Positions 8,627 through 17,222 of a DNA stretch of 44,294 nt are shown here, piece by piece. This DNA is from an uncultured Lachnospiraceae bacterium. Lineage in GTDB: Bacteria > Bacillota > Clostridia > Lachnospirales > Lachnospiraceae. The DNA lies in NCBI GenBank assembly GCA_910584205.1, contig CAJUAA010000034.1, positions 1 through 44,294 of the forward strand, in the 5' to 3' direction. Position 1 is the first letter of the stretch. Every line of letters begins with the position of its first letter. The translations under genes were made by a program, and so were the position numbers. The notes under the pieces were generated by a model. The model made no database searches, was not told the DNA's origin, and worked only from the letters and a program-made list of their open reading frames with translations.

Positions 8627-10444
8627 ATGGCAGCAGTGGATCAAAGCAAAATCCGCAATTTCTGTATTGTAGCACATATAGATCATGGAAAATCCACCCT
8701 GGCGGACCGGATCATCGAGAAGACAGGGCTTCTGACCAGCAGGGAGATGCAGTCCCAGGTACTGGACAACATGGATCTGGAACGGGAACGGGGGATTACC
8801 ATCAAGGCGCAGACCGTCCGGACCGTGTACCGGGCCCAGGACGGAGAGGAGTATATCTTTAACCTGATCGATACGCCCGGGCATGTGGACTTTAACTATG
8901 AGGTGTCCAGAAGCCTGGCGGCATGCGACGGCGCGATTCTGGTAGTGGACGCGGCTCAGGGGATCGAGGCGCAGACGCTGGCCAACGTCTATCTGGCGCT
9001 GGACCACAATCTGGATGTGATGCCGGTCATCAACAAGATCGACCTGCCCAGCGCGGAGCCCCAGAGAGTCATTGACGAGATCGAGGATGTGATCGGGATC
9101 GAGGCGCAGGACGCGCCCCTGATCTCCGCTAAGACCGGACAGAACGTGGACGAGGTGCTGGAACAGATCGTCAGCCGGATACCGGCGCCGGGAGGAAGCC
9201 CGGACGCGCCGCTTCAGGCGCTGATCTTTGACTCGGTCTATGATCCCTACAAGGGCGTGATCATATTCTGCAGGATTAAGGAAGGCACCGTAAAAAAAGG
9301 CACCGGGATCCGGATGATGGCCACTGGGGCGGAAGCGGACGTGGTGGAGGTCGGATATTTCGGAGCCGGCCAGTTCATCCCCTGCGAAGAGCTGAGTGCA
9401 GGCATGGTGGGCTATATTACCGGAAGCATCAAAAACGTGAAGGATACGAGAGTGGGAGACACGGTGACTGACCGGATGAATCCGTGCAGCGAGCCCCTTC
9501 CCGGTTATAAAAAAGTACAGTCCATGGTATACTGCGGGCTCTATCCGGCAGACGGCGCCAAATATCCGGATCTGAGGGACGCGCTGGAGAAGCTCCAGCT
9601 GAACGACGCGGCCCTTCAGTTTGAGCCGGAGACATCCATTGCCCTGGGATTCGGATTTCGCTGCGGGTTTCTCGGTCTCCTGCATCTGGAGATCATCCAG
9701 GAACGTCTGGAGCGGGAATACAATCTGGATTTGGTGACAACGGCGCCGGGCGTGATCTACCGGGTGCACAAGTCCAGCGGGGAGATGATCGAGCTGACAA
9801 ACCCGTCCAATCTTCCGGATCCTTCCGAGATCGAATATATGGAAGAACCGATGGTCAGCGCCGAGATCATGGTGACGACGGAATTTATCGGTCCCATCAT
9901 GGAGTTGTGTCAGGAACGCCGGGGCGTCTACCTGGGCATGGAATATATGGAAGAGACCCGCGCCCTTCTGAAGTACGAGCTTCCGCTCAATGAGATCATC
10001 TACGATTTCTTCGACGCTTTGAAATCCCGGTCCAGAGGCTACGCTTCCTTTGACTATGATTTTAAAGGCTATGTCCAGTCGGAACTGGTGAAGCTGGACA
10101 TCCTGATCAACCGGGAGGAAGTGGATGCCCTTTCCTTCATCGTGCATGGAGCTTCCGCCTACGACCGGGGCCGGAAGATGTGTGAGAAACTGAAGGACGA
10201 GATCCCAAGGCATCTGTTCGAGATCCCGATCCAGGCGGCGGTGGGCGGCAAGATCATCGCCCGGGAGACCGTGAAGGCCATGAGAAAGGACGTGCTTGCC
10301 AAGTGCTACGGCGGCGATATTACCCGTAAGAGAAAGCTTCTGGAAAAGCAGAAGGAAGGTAAGAAGCGGATGCGGCAGATCGGAAATGTGGAGATCCCTC
10401 AGAAGGCCTTCATGAGCGTGCTGAAGCTGGATGACAGGAAATGA
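8627..10444 (+). CDS. lepA: Elongation factor 4 (LepA)
   Basis: A 605-aa translational GTPase that acts on stalled or mis-translocated ribosomes. The G domain shows G1 AHIDHGKS, the switch region ERERGITIKAQT, G3 DTPGHVD, G4 NKIDLPSA and G5 SAKTG. EF-G-like domains follow, then the LepA-specific C-terminal domain with GGKIIARETVKAMRKDV and CYGGDITRKRKLL. The ATG at 8627 has GGAGGA 6 nt upstream and fits the family N-terminus (DQSKIRNFCIVAHIDHGKS); the frame is open upstream but has no better site. The stop overlaps the hemW start (ATGA). Confidence 0.97.
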   Translation: MAAVDQSKIRNFCIVAHIDHGKSTLADRIIEKTGLLTSREMQSQVLDNMDLERERGITIKAQTVRTVYRAQDGEEYIFNLIDTPGHVDFNYEVSRSLAACDGAILVVDAAQGIEAQTLANVYLALDHNLDVMPVINKIDLPSAEPQRVIDEIEDVIGIEAQDAPLISAKTGQNVDEVLEQIVSRIPAPGGSPDAPLQALIFDSVYDPYKGVIIFCRIKEGTVKKGTGIRMMATGAEADVVEVGYFGAGQFIPCEELSAGMVGYITGSIKNVKDTRVGDTVTDRMNPCSEPLPGYKKVQSMVYCGLYPADGAKYPDLRDALEKLQLNDAALQFEPETSIALGFGFRCGFLGLLHLEIIQERLEREYNLDLVTTAPGVIYRVHKSSGEMIELTNPSNLPDPSEIEYMEEPMVSAEIMVTTEFIGPIMELCQERRGVYLGMEYMEETRALLKYELPLNEIIYDFFDALKSRSRGYASFDYDFKGYVQSELVKLDILINREEVDALSFIVHGASAYDRGRKMCEKLKDEIPRHLFEIPIQAAVGGKIIARETVKAMRKDVLAKCYGGDITRKRKLLEKQKEGKKRMRQIGNVEIPQKAFMSVLKLDDRK

Positions 10445-11559
10445 CAGGCCAGGGTTCTGTCAAAAAGCCGCTGGAGCTGTACGTCCACATCCCGTTCTGT
10501 GTCCGCAAGTGCGGATACTGTGATTTCCTGTCCGCCCCGGCGGGACAGGAGGTGAGGAGGGCGTATGTGGAGCAGCTGCTCCGGGAAATACAGAATGCGG
10601 AAGCGCTTTCCGGGCGGTACGAGGCGGCGACGGTCTTCTTCGGAGGCGGGACTCCCAGCATTCTGGAGCCGGAGCTGCTTCTGCGGATTCTGGCGGAGCT
10701 GAGGAGGCGGTTTTCCTTCCGGCCGGATGCGGAAATCACCCTCGAGGCGAATCCCGGCACCGTGGACCGGGATTCGCTGTTCCGGTACCGGGAGGCGGGC
10801 GTGAACCGGCTGAGCTTCGGGCTTCAGTCGGCGGATAACAGGGAGCTTGAGCTGCTGGGCAGAATCCATACGTGGGAAACGTTTCTGGAAAGCTGGCATC
10901 TGGCAGGAGAGGCCGGATTTGACAATTTGAATGTGGATCTGATGTCCGCCCTGCCCGGACAGACGGTGGAAGGATACCGGGAGACGGTCAAAAAAGTACA
11001 AAAACTCTCGCCGGAGCATATTTCCGCCTACAGCCTGATTCTGGAGGAAGGGACGCCTTTTTATGAACGATACGCCGGACAGAGCGGGCTTTTGCCGTCG
11101 GAGGACGAAGAGCGGCAGATGTATTACGATACGAAGGAGCTTCTGGAAGCGGCGGGGTACGAGCGGTATGAGATATCCAACTATGCGAAGCCCGGATATG
11201 CCTGCCGCCATAATATGGGCTACTGGGAGCGGACGGATTATAAAGGATTCGGACTTGGCGCGGCGTCGCTTCTGGAAAACGTAAGGTACGCCAACCAGAG
11301 GTCGCTTTCGGAATATCTGAAGGGAAATACAGCGGATACAGCGGAGGCGCTGACTCCGCAGGCAGTGCGGGAGGAATATTTTTTCCTGGGGCTTCGGATG
11401 ATGAAAGGAGTGGACCCGGGAGCATATGAGGCACATTACGGGCCGCTGCTGCAGAAGCTGCAGGAGCAGAAACTCCTACAGAGGAAAGCGGGCAGGGTCT
11501 GTCTGACGGACCGGGGAATCGACGTGAGCAACTATGTGCTGGCACAGTTTCTGGACTGA
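10441..11559 (+). CDS. hemW: Radical SAM heme chaperone HemW
   Basis: A 372-aa radical SAM protein once annotated as oxygen-independent coproporphyrinogen III oxidase. HemW is known as a heme-binding chaperone rather than an oxidase. The cluster motif CVRKCGYC (CxxxCxxC) is at about residues 20-27, followed by FFGGGTPSIL, the EANPGT strand, NRLSFGLQS, and the HemN C-terminal domain with EEYFFLGLRMMKGVD. The length agrees with HemW and is shorter than HemN (about 450 aa). It overlaps lepA by 4 nt. In many Firmicutes hrcA follows; here an AAA+ ATPase begins 18 nt later. Confidence 0.92.
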   Translation: MTGQGSVKKPLELYVHIPFCVRKCGYCDFLSAPAGQEVRRAYVEQLLREIQNAEALSGRYEAATVFFGGGTPSILEPELLLRILAELRRRFSFRPDAEITLEANPGTVDRDSLFRYREAGVNRLSFGLQSADNRELELLGRIHTWETFLESWHLAGEAGFDNLNVDLMSALPGQTVEGYRETVKKVQKLSPEHISAYSLILEEGTPFYERYAGQSGLLPSEDEERQMYYDTKELLEAAGYERYEISNYAKPGYACRHNMGYWERTDYKGFGLGAASLLENVRYANQRSLSEYLKGNTADTAEALTPQAVREEYFFLGLRMMKGVDPGAYEAHYGPLLQKLQEQKLLQRKAGRVCLTDRGIDVSNYVLAQFLD

Positions 11560-11577
11560 GAGGATGGGAGGAGAAAG

Positions 11578-12495
11578 ATGCAGGGAGAATTACAGTTTCT
11601 GGATGAGCAGGGGGTGGACAACCTTCTGATCTGCCGGGTGGAGGAATTCCGGAGGAGTTATCCGGTTGGAGAAAAGGCAAAGGGCCGGGTGGCCTGCCCA
11701 TCCATTCCTTTTTACGGAAAGGAGATTCTGGAGATGGCCATGGCGGCGCTTCTCGAGGGTTCCAATCTGCTGCTCAGCGGGGCGAAGGCCACCGGGAAAA
11801 ACATTCTGGCGGAAAATCTGGCGTGGATGTTCGGAAGGCCGGTCTACAATATATCCTTCAATGTAAATACGGACAGCAGTTCGCTCATCGGGACGGACAC
11901 CTTCCGGGACAATGAAGTCCGGCTCCGGAAGGGAAGCGTCTACTGCTGCGCGGAGGAAGGGGGTTTTGGCATCCTGGATGAGATCAATATGGCCAAAAAC
12001 GACGCGGCTTCCGTGCTGCACGCCACGCTGGACCACAGGAGGATCATCGACGTGCCGGGGTATGACAAGATCGATCTGCATCCGGCCGCCCGTTTTATCG
12101 GGACCATGAATTACGGCTACGCGGGGACGAAGGAGCTGAACGAAGCGCTTGTTTCGAGATTTCTGGTTATCGACATGCCGGCGCTTACGGAGGAAAACCT
12201 GCGCCGGATTATCCGCCATGATTTTCCGGACATCCGGGAAGAAGCGCTGCAGGCGTTCTGCGGACTGTTCCTGGATCTGCAAATCAAGGCGCAGAACAGT
12301 GAGATTTCCACGAAAGCCATGGATCTTCGGGGGCTTCTGTCGGCGCTTGGAACGGTCCGGGTGGGTTTAAGCCCGTGGCAGGCGGTACAGATGGGAATCA
12401 CCAACAAGGCATTCGATAATTTTGAGCGGGAGATTGTGTCGGATATGGTTATGACGCGGATTCCGGAGGAATGGACGAAGGAGCAGGTATTTTGA
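11578..12495 (+). CDS. MoxR-type AAA+ ATPase
   Basis: A 305-aa AAA+ ATPase of the MoxR/NorQ/CbbQ type. These act with VWA-domain partners as chaperones that insert metals or activate a target enzyme. Seen: Walker A at 68-75 (GAKATGKN, with Asn in place of the usual Thr/Ser), Walker B GILDEIN (131-137), sensor 1 around GTMNYG (175-180), an arginine-finger candidate Arg194 in the LVSRF element, and sensor 2 around Arg251. The GAGGAGAAAG site precedes the ATG. The stop overlaps the start of the VWA gene (TGATG), a strong sign that the two act together. The target is unknown. The fold call is firm; the activity is less certain because of the P-loop substitution. Confidence 0.85.
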   Translation: MQGELQFLDEQGVDNLLICRVEEFRRSYPVGEKAKGRVACPSIPFYGKEILEMAMAALLEGSNLLLSGAKATGKNILAENLAWMFGRPVYNISFNVNTDSSSLIGTDTFRDNEVRLRKGSVYCCAEEGGFGILDEINMAKNDAASVLHATLDHRRIIDVPGYDKIDLHPAARFIGTMNYGYAGTKELNEALVSRFLVIDMPALTEENLRRIIRHDFPDIREEALQAFCGLFLDLQIKAQNSEISTKAMDLRGLLSALGTVRVGLSPWQAVQMGITNKAFDNFEREIVSDMVMTRIPEEWTKEQVF

Positions 12496-14264
12496 TGGAA
12501 GAGCAGGTACTGGACCATGCCGCGGAGGAATATCGGTACGAGCTGGAAAACCGTATGAAAAACCTTCTGTGGACGGTGAGCGGGGACTATGAACTGGATG
12601 TGGAGCTGGACATCGGGTCCTTTCAGCGTTCCAGATATATTTCCCTGTACGACGCGGTGAAGCAGGGCGCCTTTGCACGGTACTTTTCTAAAGATGAGCT
12701 GGGGCTGTATCTGGTGAAAAAACTGTATCTCGGAGCGGAGGAAGGGCCGCTGTCAGCCCTTGCCCAGATGTGCGTGGACCAGGCGGTGGCGGATAAAGTG
12801 GCCGGGGAGCGCAAAGGCGTGGCGTCGCTTCGCCGGAAAGCGTTTGCGGACATTCTGGAACGGGATTTTCCGCAGCTGTCCAGGCCGGGCAATCTGGTGG
12901 GACGGATGAAGATCGCCATGCTGCAGGAGGGCATCGACGGCTCCTGGACGGCGGAAAAGCGGGTCAGGGACCAGGCGGAAGCGCTGTTTGATCTGCGGAC
13001 GGCAGCGGATACGATGGAGGTAATCCGATATATTGACCGTTTTTACAACCGTCTGGTGGACCCGAAGTTCGAGGAGCAGCAGGGAAGCCTGCGGGACGTG
13101 CTGGCGGTCAGTACGGAGGAGCTTCAGAAATTTGACTGGAAGGACTTTCTGGACGAGACGGCGGCGGAGGCGTCCCTGGAAGAGATCATGCGGCAGGCGA
13201 GCTGCGATATTCCGCAGGAGGATGAGGAGGGACGGCGCACACGGGCCGGCCGGGTGCTGATTACGGAAGAGGCGGCGCAGAAGATGTACTCCTATATCGA
13301 GCTGCATTTTGGAAGCTCTTATATGGGGGAGATGGAGCAGGCGCGCCTGAACCGGCGGATCTGCCGTGGTGTCCATGCAGACTGTAAGCTGTATTTTACA
13401 GACGGCATCCTCCATAACTGCGTGCGGGAGAACAATACGTATGTGCTGGCAAAAAGGACCTGGGAGATGAACCAGCGGTTTTACCGGCAGAACGCCAGAG
13501 TGTCCAGGCAGAACATCCTGGCGCTGGGCGACATTCTGAAACGCTCCCTGCAGGCCAGAAGCGAGGAGGAGCAGTACGCGGCCTCTTATGGGACGGTGGT
13601 TCCGGGCCGGCTCTGGAAAGTGGGCCGTACGGACGATACGAAGCTCTTTGTCCGCCAGACAAAGCGGAACCAGTCTGATTTTGTGGTGGATGTGCTGATC
13701 GACGCCAGCGGTTCCCAGAGAAGCCGCCAGCAGATCGTGGGGCTTCAGGGATATATTCTGTCGGCTGCGCTTTCCCGGGCGGGGATTCCGCACCGGGTAC
13801 TGGGCTTCTGCACCTTCTGGAGCTACACGGTGCTCCGCAGGTTCCGGGAGTATGACGAGGACCGGGAGGCGGACTGGAGACTGATGGAATTCACTTCCTC
13901 CTCCAACAACCGCGACGGACTGGCCATCCGGGCGGCGGCGGACAGCCTTCTGGAACGGCCGGAGGAAAACAAGGTGCTGATCGTGCTGAGCGACGGGCGT
14001 CCCAATGATCTGGTGGTAAACCGTCCGAACGTGAAGAATCCGGCGGTCTACACCGGGGAATATGCAGTGAAGGATACGGCGGCAGAGGTGCGCAGGCTCC
14101 GCAGCCAGGGGATCGCGGTGCTGGGGGTGTTTGCAGGAGAGGAGCAGGATCTTCCGGCGGAACGGAGGATCTTCGGCAAGGATTTCGCATATATCCGCGA
14201 TTTGTCTACCTTTGCCCATGTGGTGGGCAGGTATTTGAAAAAACAGGTGGATGACCGGGAATAA
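12495..14264 (+). CDS. VWA-domain partner of the MoxR ATPase
   Basis: A 589-aa protein with a long, mostly helical N-terminal part (about 1-390) and a C-terminal von Willebrand A domain. The MIDAS metal site is visible as DASGS starting at Asp403, followed by the SSNNRDG and SDGRPND loops. This layout resembles NorD, CbbO and CoxE-like partners of MoxR ATPases. The frame is open further upstream, but the ATG at 12495 overlaps the ATPase stop by one base and has the GAAGGAGCAG site just upstream, so coupled translation is likely. It has no signal peptide or membrane helix, so it should be cytosolic. Its client protein is not identified; the 75- and 104-aa products downstream are candidates. 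Confidence 0.82.
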   Translation: MEEQVLDHAAEEYRYELENRMKNLLWTVSGDYELDVELDIGSFQRSRYISLYDAVKQGAFARYFSKDELGLYLVKKLYLGAEEGPLSALAQMCVDQAVADKVAGERKGVASLRRKAFADILERDFPQLSRPGNLVGRMKIAMLQEGIDGSWTAEKRVRDQAEALFDLRTAADTMEVIRYIDRFYNRLVDPKFEEQQGSLRDVLAVSTEELQKFDWKDFLDETAAEASLEEIMRQASCDIPQEDEEGRRTRAGRVLITEEAAQKMYSYIELHFGSSYMGEMEQARLNRRICRGVHADCKLYFTDGILHNCVRENNTYVLAKRTWEMNQRFYRQNARVSRQNILALGDILKRSLQARSEEEQYAASYGTVVPGRLWKVGRTDDTKLFVRQTKRNQSDFVVDVLIDASGSQRSRQQIVGLQGYILSAALSRAGIPHRVLGFCTFWSYTVLRRFREYDEDREADWRLMEFTSSSNNRDGLAIRAAADSLLERPEENKVLIVLSDGRPNDLVVNRPNVKNPAVYTGEYAVKDTAAEVRRLRSQGIAVLGVFAGEEQDLPAERRIFGKDFAYIRDLSTFAHVVGRYLKKQVDDRE

Positions 14265-14276
14265 AAGGAGAGCAGA

Positions 14277-14504
14277 ATGAAAGAATATGAAGTAGTACAT
14301 GAGATTTTTAATGAATGTGCCAACAATCAGATGCGGGATGTGTTTTTTGAAGAGGTGATGCTGGAGGACCCGGAGGCCTATATTCGGGGAAAGCATAAGG
14401 ACCATGACCTGAAGCTGGAGCGCGAGGAGCTGGCTGACGGAACGATTCTCTATCATGTGAATGCGTCGGGAATCCTGCAGCGTTATACCTTCACCGAAAT
14501 CTGA
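14277..14504 (+). CDS. Small unknown protein (75 aa) in the AAA+/VWA cluster
   Basis: Not recognised. It is an acidic, charged, soluble 75-aa protein beginning MKEYEVVHEIFNECANNQM, with a likely helix over residues 1-30 and a beta-rich end (ADGTILYHVNASG, LQRYTF). No cysteine motif beyond one Cys, no signal and no membrane segment is visible. An AAAGGAGAGC site lies just before the ATG, 12 nt after the VWA stop, so it is part of the same run of genes. Its coding nature is supported by the ribosome binding site, tight spacing and codon style like its neighbours. It could be a subunit or client of the ATPase pair. Confidence 0.7.
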   Translation: MKEYEVVHEIFNECANNQMRDVFFEEVMLEDPEAYIRGKHKDHDLKLEREELADGTILYHVNASGILQRYTFTEI

Positions 14505-14550
14505 CGGCGTCTGCGGATGCGGAAGCGGAACTCGAATCAGGAGGAACAAT

Positions 14551-14865
14551 ATGGCAAAAGTAACCGTAACGGACGGGAAGATCCGGTACAAAAAATTTCT
14601 GGCAACCTGCGAGCTTCCGGTGACGGATCTGGTATGGGCGTATCTGCAGCAGGAGGATGTCTCTGCCAAGATGTGCTGCGGCAGCTTCAATGCAGAGATT
14701 GGCAGAGTCATTGTACTGGAACGGGACGGGAAGAAAGAGATCTTCCAGTTTGAGAGCATGCAGGAGGCGAGGGAACTGCTGGAAAGGATACAAAAAGCCA
14801 ATCCGGATCTTCCGGTAGGATACACAGAAGAAAACCGGAAACGGTTTGAAATAAACAGTATGTAG
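14551..14865 (+). CDS. 104-aa unknown protein, PH-like domain candidate
   Basis: The family is not recognised. The chosen ATG (14551) has CAGGAGGAAC just upstream, whereas the longer frame starting at 14461 has no site. The protein has a DLVWAYLQQ element at 26-34, a beta hairpin with IVLERDGKKEIFQF (54-67), a helix (69-82) and a final LPVGYTEENRKRF (87-99). The same order (DLAWGYYF, a hairpin with DKKSIY, a helix, MIVGYDAELERMY) occurs in the cytosolic domain of the next gene's product, so the two are probably related. The pattern of strands followed by a closing helix recalls bacterial PH-like domains; this is inference. It is probably cytosolic. The next gene starts 10 nt downstream. Confidence 0.7.
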   Translation: MAKVTVTDGKIRYKKFLATCELPVTDLVWAYLQQEDVSAKMCCGSFNAEIGRVIVLERDGKKEIFQFESMQEARELLERIQKANPDLPVGYTEENRKRFEINSM

Positions 14866-14875
14866 GAAAGAAAAC

Positions 14876-15991
14876 ATGTTTGAAACACTGAGGAAAAGGG
14901 CGAGAAAGACCTATATGTGGCGGGCAGGACTGGCGCTGGTGGGAATCATCATCATTCTCGCGGCAACAAAGGGAGCGATTTTCCATCTGGCGGCCAATAT
15001 GGGCGGTATGGATATTACGGCCAGTCCGGAGACGTATGAAGGTCAGGCAGTAATATTGGATGCGGAGTATTTTGTGACTGATTATGTGTCGCACACAACA
15101 ACGACAGTCTACGAATCCGGCAACAAGTCTACATCCACGGACGGAAACAGCTACATCGCATTTCAGTCTGTCCACCAGGCGGGCGAGGAGTACTCTACGT
15201 GGTATTTCTACAGCATCTACATGAGAAACGGCAAAACCGACATGCTCTATGAGAAGATGGACGAAACGTGGGAATATTTAAATGATGAATCCGGAGCGGT
15301 CCTGCCGCCTGAGCCCATAAAAGCAATAGGTACATGGAGCAGGATGGAGCCTGCCATGGAGCGCTATTATACGGAAACGCTGCGCGAGATCGGCATCGAG
15401 GAAGGCGACTATGATAAGATTTATCTCTATACGCTGGACACCGGCAGCCTTGGAGGAGTCAATACCTATTTGTTCTGGGCATTGATGGCAGGCTGTGTCC
15501 TGCTGATTTTCTGGTTTGTGGCAAGCGTCATCGGCTGTTTCCGGAAAACCTATGAGAAAGAGATTCATAAATATCTGCAGAAGAATCCGGCTTACTCACT
15601 CGGTGAGGTCGAGGGAGACTTTACAACGGCGCATCAAATCGGAAAGGATGTGTGGATCGGCAGAAAGTGGACGATCTATATGAGCGGTACGTCAGCACAG
15701 ATCGTGCAGAACCATGATCTGGCGTGGGGATACTATTTCAAGCGGACCGGGAAAAATTCTGTGAGCCAGATGCAGCTCTATACGGCGGATAAGAAATCCA
15801 TCTACATAAATCTTTCCGAGGTTCAGACGAGAGAAGCGCTTCAGTATTACGGGCAAGAGCAGCCGCAGATGATCGTGGGATATGACGCGGAGCTGGAACG
15901 GATGTATCAGAAAAATTTCCCGGCATTTCTGGAACTGAAATACAATCCGGCCATGAAAGAGGCGCCGGAAGGGTCGTTTTTGAAAATATAG
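14876..15991 (+). CDS. Two-pass membrane protein with extracellular and PH-like domains
   Basis: A 371-aa protein of unknown function. TM1 spans about residues 17-38 and TM2 about 198-221. An extracellular domain of about 160 residues rich in Tyr, Thr and Asp lies between them, and a cytosolic domain (about 253-355) resembles the preceding 104-aa protein (see DLAWGYYF at 281-288 and MIVGYDAELERMY at 332-344). The topology follows from the Arg/Lys-rich flank before TM1 and after TM2 (CFRKTYEKEIHK). Spacing of 10 nt after the 104-aa gene suggests co-transcription. A GGAAAG site precedes the ATG. It may connect an outside signal to the AAA+/VWA machinery, but no direct evidence shows this. Confidence 0.7.
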   Translation: MFETLRKRARKTYMWRAGLALVGIIIILAATKGAIFHLAANMGGMDITASPETYEGQAVILDAEYFVTDYVSHTTTTVYESGNKSTSTDGNSYIAFQSVHQAGEEYSTWYFYSIYMRNGKTDMLYEKMDETWEYLNDESGAVLPPEPIKAIGTWSRMEPAMERYYTETLREIGIEEGDYDKIYLYTLDTGSLGGVNTYLFWALMAGCVLLIFWFVASVIGCFRKTYEKEIHKYLQKNPAYSLGEVEGDFTTAHQIGKDVWIGRKWTIYMSGTSAQIVQNHDLAWGYYFKRTGKNSVSQMQLYTADKKSIYINLSEVQTREALQYYGQEQPQMIVGYDAELERMYQKNFPAFLELKYNPAMKEAPEGSFLKI

Positions 15992-16350
15992 GAAACATCG
16001 GGCCGGAATGCACGGCAGGCGGGCGGGTGCTTCTTTCTTCTGGAAACGATGATGAATTGTCGTAAAAGCGCCGTTAATTCCAAAAATAAAAGGCTTCCGC
16101 TGAAACGGGAGCCTTGATTCTTCGAGGGAGTGGAGGGCTTTTTACGGCCCTCCAAGTGTTATGAATGAAATACGGATATGTCTTTCTTACAGTATTTATC
16201 TTATCAGGGAAATGTGTCCAAATTATGTCACTCTTCTAAAAGAATTCTAAAAAGGATAAATAAACCCGGAAAAAAGAAGAAAAAGTAATAGGATACAGGC
16301 AGCCGGTCATATGGTGTAATAAGGCAGTTAAGGCAATTGGAGCATGCGGG
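15992..16350. other. Intergenic stretch with two hairpins, no gene seen
   Basis: This 359-bp gap holds two stem-loops. One is at 16090-16115 (10-bp stem with one wobble pair), the other at 16131-16154 (8-bp stem, TTTTTACG loop). The remainder, 16160-16340, is AT-rich and probably contains the promoter of the deacetylase gene. No convincing -35/-10 pair was found in it. A 22-codon frame at 16047 has no ribosome binding site. Confidence 0.5.
16081..16115 (-). terminator. Minus-oriented intrinsic terminator with no known gene feeding it
   Basis: The stem at 16090-16099 / 16106-16115 has a 6-nt loop. On the minus strand it is followed by TTTTATTTTT (complement of 16082-16091). In the plus direction no T-tract follows, so it does not look like a terminator for the gene ending at 15991. 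Confidence 0.5.
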
Positions 16351-17106
16351 ATGGAGGAAAAAGGGAACTGGTATCGGCGTGTCCTGATGCCGGCAGGAAT
16401 TCTGGGAATCTGCGCAGTCCTGGGTGCTGCGGCATGGAAGCTTTCGGACAGAGAAGGAGGCATCACGGAGCTTTCTCCGGCAGGCGTGGTTTCAGACCGT
16501 ACAGAGGAGAACCAGGAAGAGAACCAGCCGCAGGAACAGGAACTTTTGGAATCCAGAAAGATCGCGCTGACTTTTGACGACGGGCCGCATCCGGTCTACA
16601 CGGAGGAAATGCTGGAAGTGCTGGAGGAACATCAGGTTCCGGCGACCTTTTTTCTTTTAGGGCAGAATATAGAAGGGCACGAGGAAGTTGTCCGCAGGAT
16701 TGCGGAGAAAGGGCACCTGATCGGAAATCACACGTTTCATCATGTGCAGGTCACCGGTCTGTCCCGGGAACAGGCCTGTGCGGAGATTGATGAAACAAGC
16801 CGGCTGATCGAATCCGTTACCGGAAAAGGAACGGAATATGTCCGTCCGCCGTTTGGCACCTGGAACGAGGGGCTGGAGGAGGACCTGGATCTGATTCCAG
16901 TCATGTGGACCATCGACACAAAGGACTGGATGACAGAGAACGTGGACGCCATTGTGGAGCATGTGGTACAGAATGCGGGAGAAAATGATATCATACTGAT
17001 GCATGACTGTTATGAGAGTACAGTACAGGCAACGGAACGGATTATTGCGCTTCTGCAGGCCAGAGGGTTTGAATTTGTGACGGTGGATGAAGTCCTGTTT
17101 GACTGA
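16351..17106 (+). CDS. Membrane-anchored polysaccharide deacetylase (NodB fold)
   Basis: A 251-aa protein with an N-terminal signal anchor (about residues 10-30), a Glu/Gln-rich linker and a NodB-type carbohydrate esterase 4 domain. Motifs seen: LTFDDGPHP (catalytic and metal Asp), GNHTFHH (metal-binding H-x3-H), RPPFGTWN, WTIDTKDW and ILMHD. These enzymes remove N-acetyl groups from peptidoglycan or other GlcNAc polymers, which gives lysozyme resistance or acts in spore cortex modification. All active-site motifs look intact. A GGAG at about 16339 precedes the ATG with reasonable spacing. It stands alone between two intergenic regions. The exact substrate cannot be told by reading. Confidence 0.9.
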   Translation: MEEKGNWYRRVLMPAGILGICAVLGAAAWKLSDREGGITELSPAGVVSDRTEENQEENQPQEQELLESRKIALTFDDGPHPVYTEEMLEVLEEHQVPATFFLLGQNIEGHEEVVRRIAEKGHLIGNHTFHHVQVTGLSREQACAEIDETSRLIESVTGKGTEYVRPPFGTWNEGLEEDLDLIPVMWTIDTKDWMTENVDAIVEHVVQNAGENDIILMHDCYESTVQATERIIALLQARGFEFVTVDEVLFD

Positions 17107-17165
17107 GACGCCGTATATGGGGCGGCTCACGGGAAGCGTTTTTTCTCCGGTTTTCGGATGGATAC

Positions 17166-17194
17166 TTGACATTGTTAAAACCCTAACATATAAT
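17166..17194 (+). promoter_or_regulatory. Strong promoter with a MarR-type operator in its spacer
   Basis: Consensus -35 TTGACA (17166-17171), a 17-bp spacer and -10 TATAAT (17189-17194). The spacer contains GTTA...TAAC (17174-17187), an imperfect 14-bp palindrome. The whole element closely matches the marR promoter at 23049-23077, so the MarR protein encoded at 23116 probably binds here too. Confidence 0.8.
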
Positions 17195-17222
17195 CAGTAA
17201 AAAATGCTGTCAGGTGGTTGAA

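Noticed and set aside
16047..16115. A 22-codon frame (MMNCRKSAV...) ahead of the deacetylase gene
   Set aside because: It has no ribosome binding site and its end lies inside the hairpin at 16090-16115, so it looks like chance.
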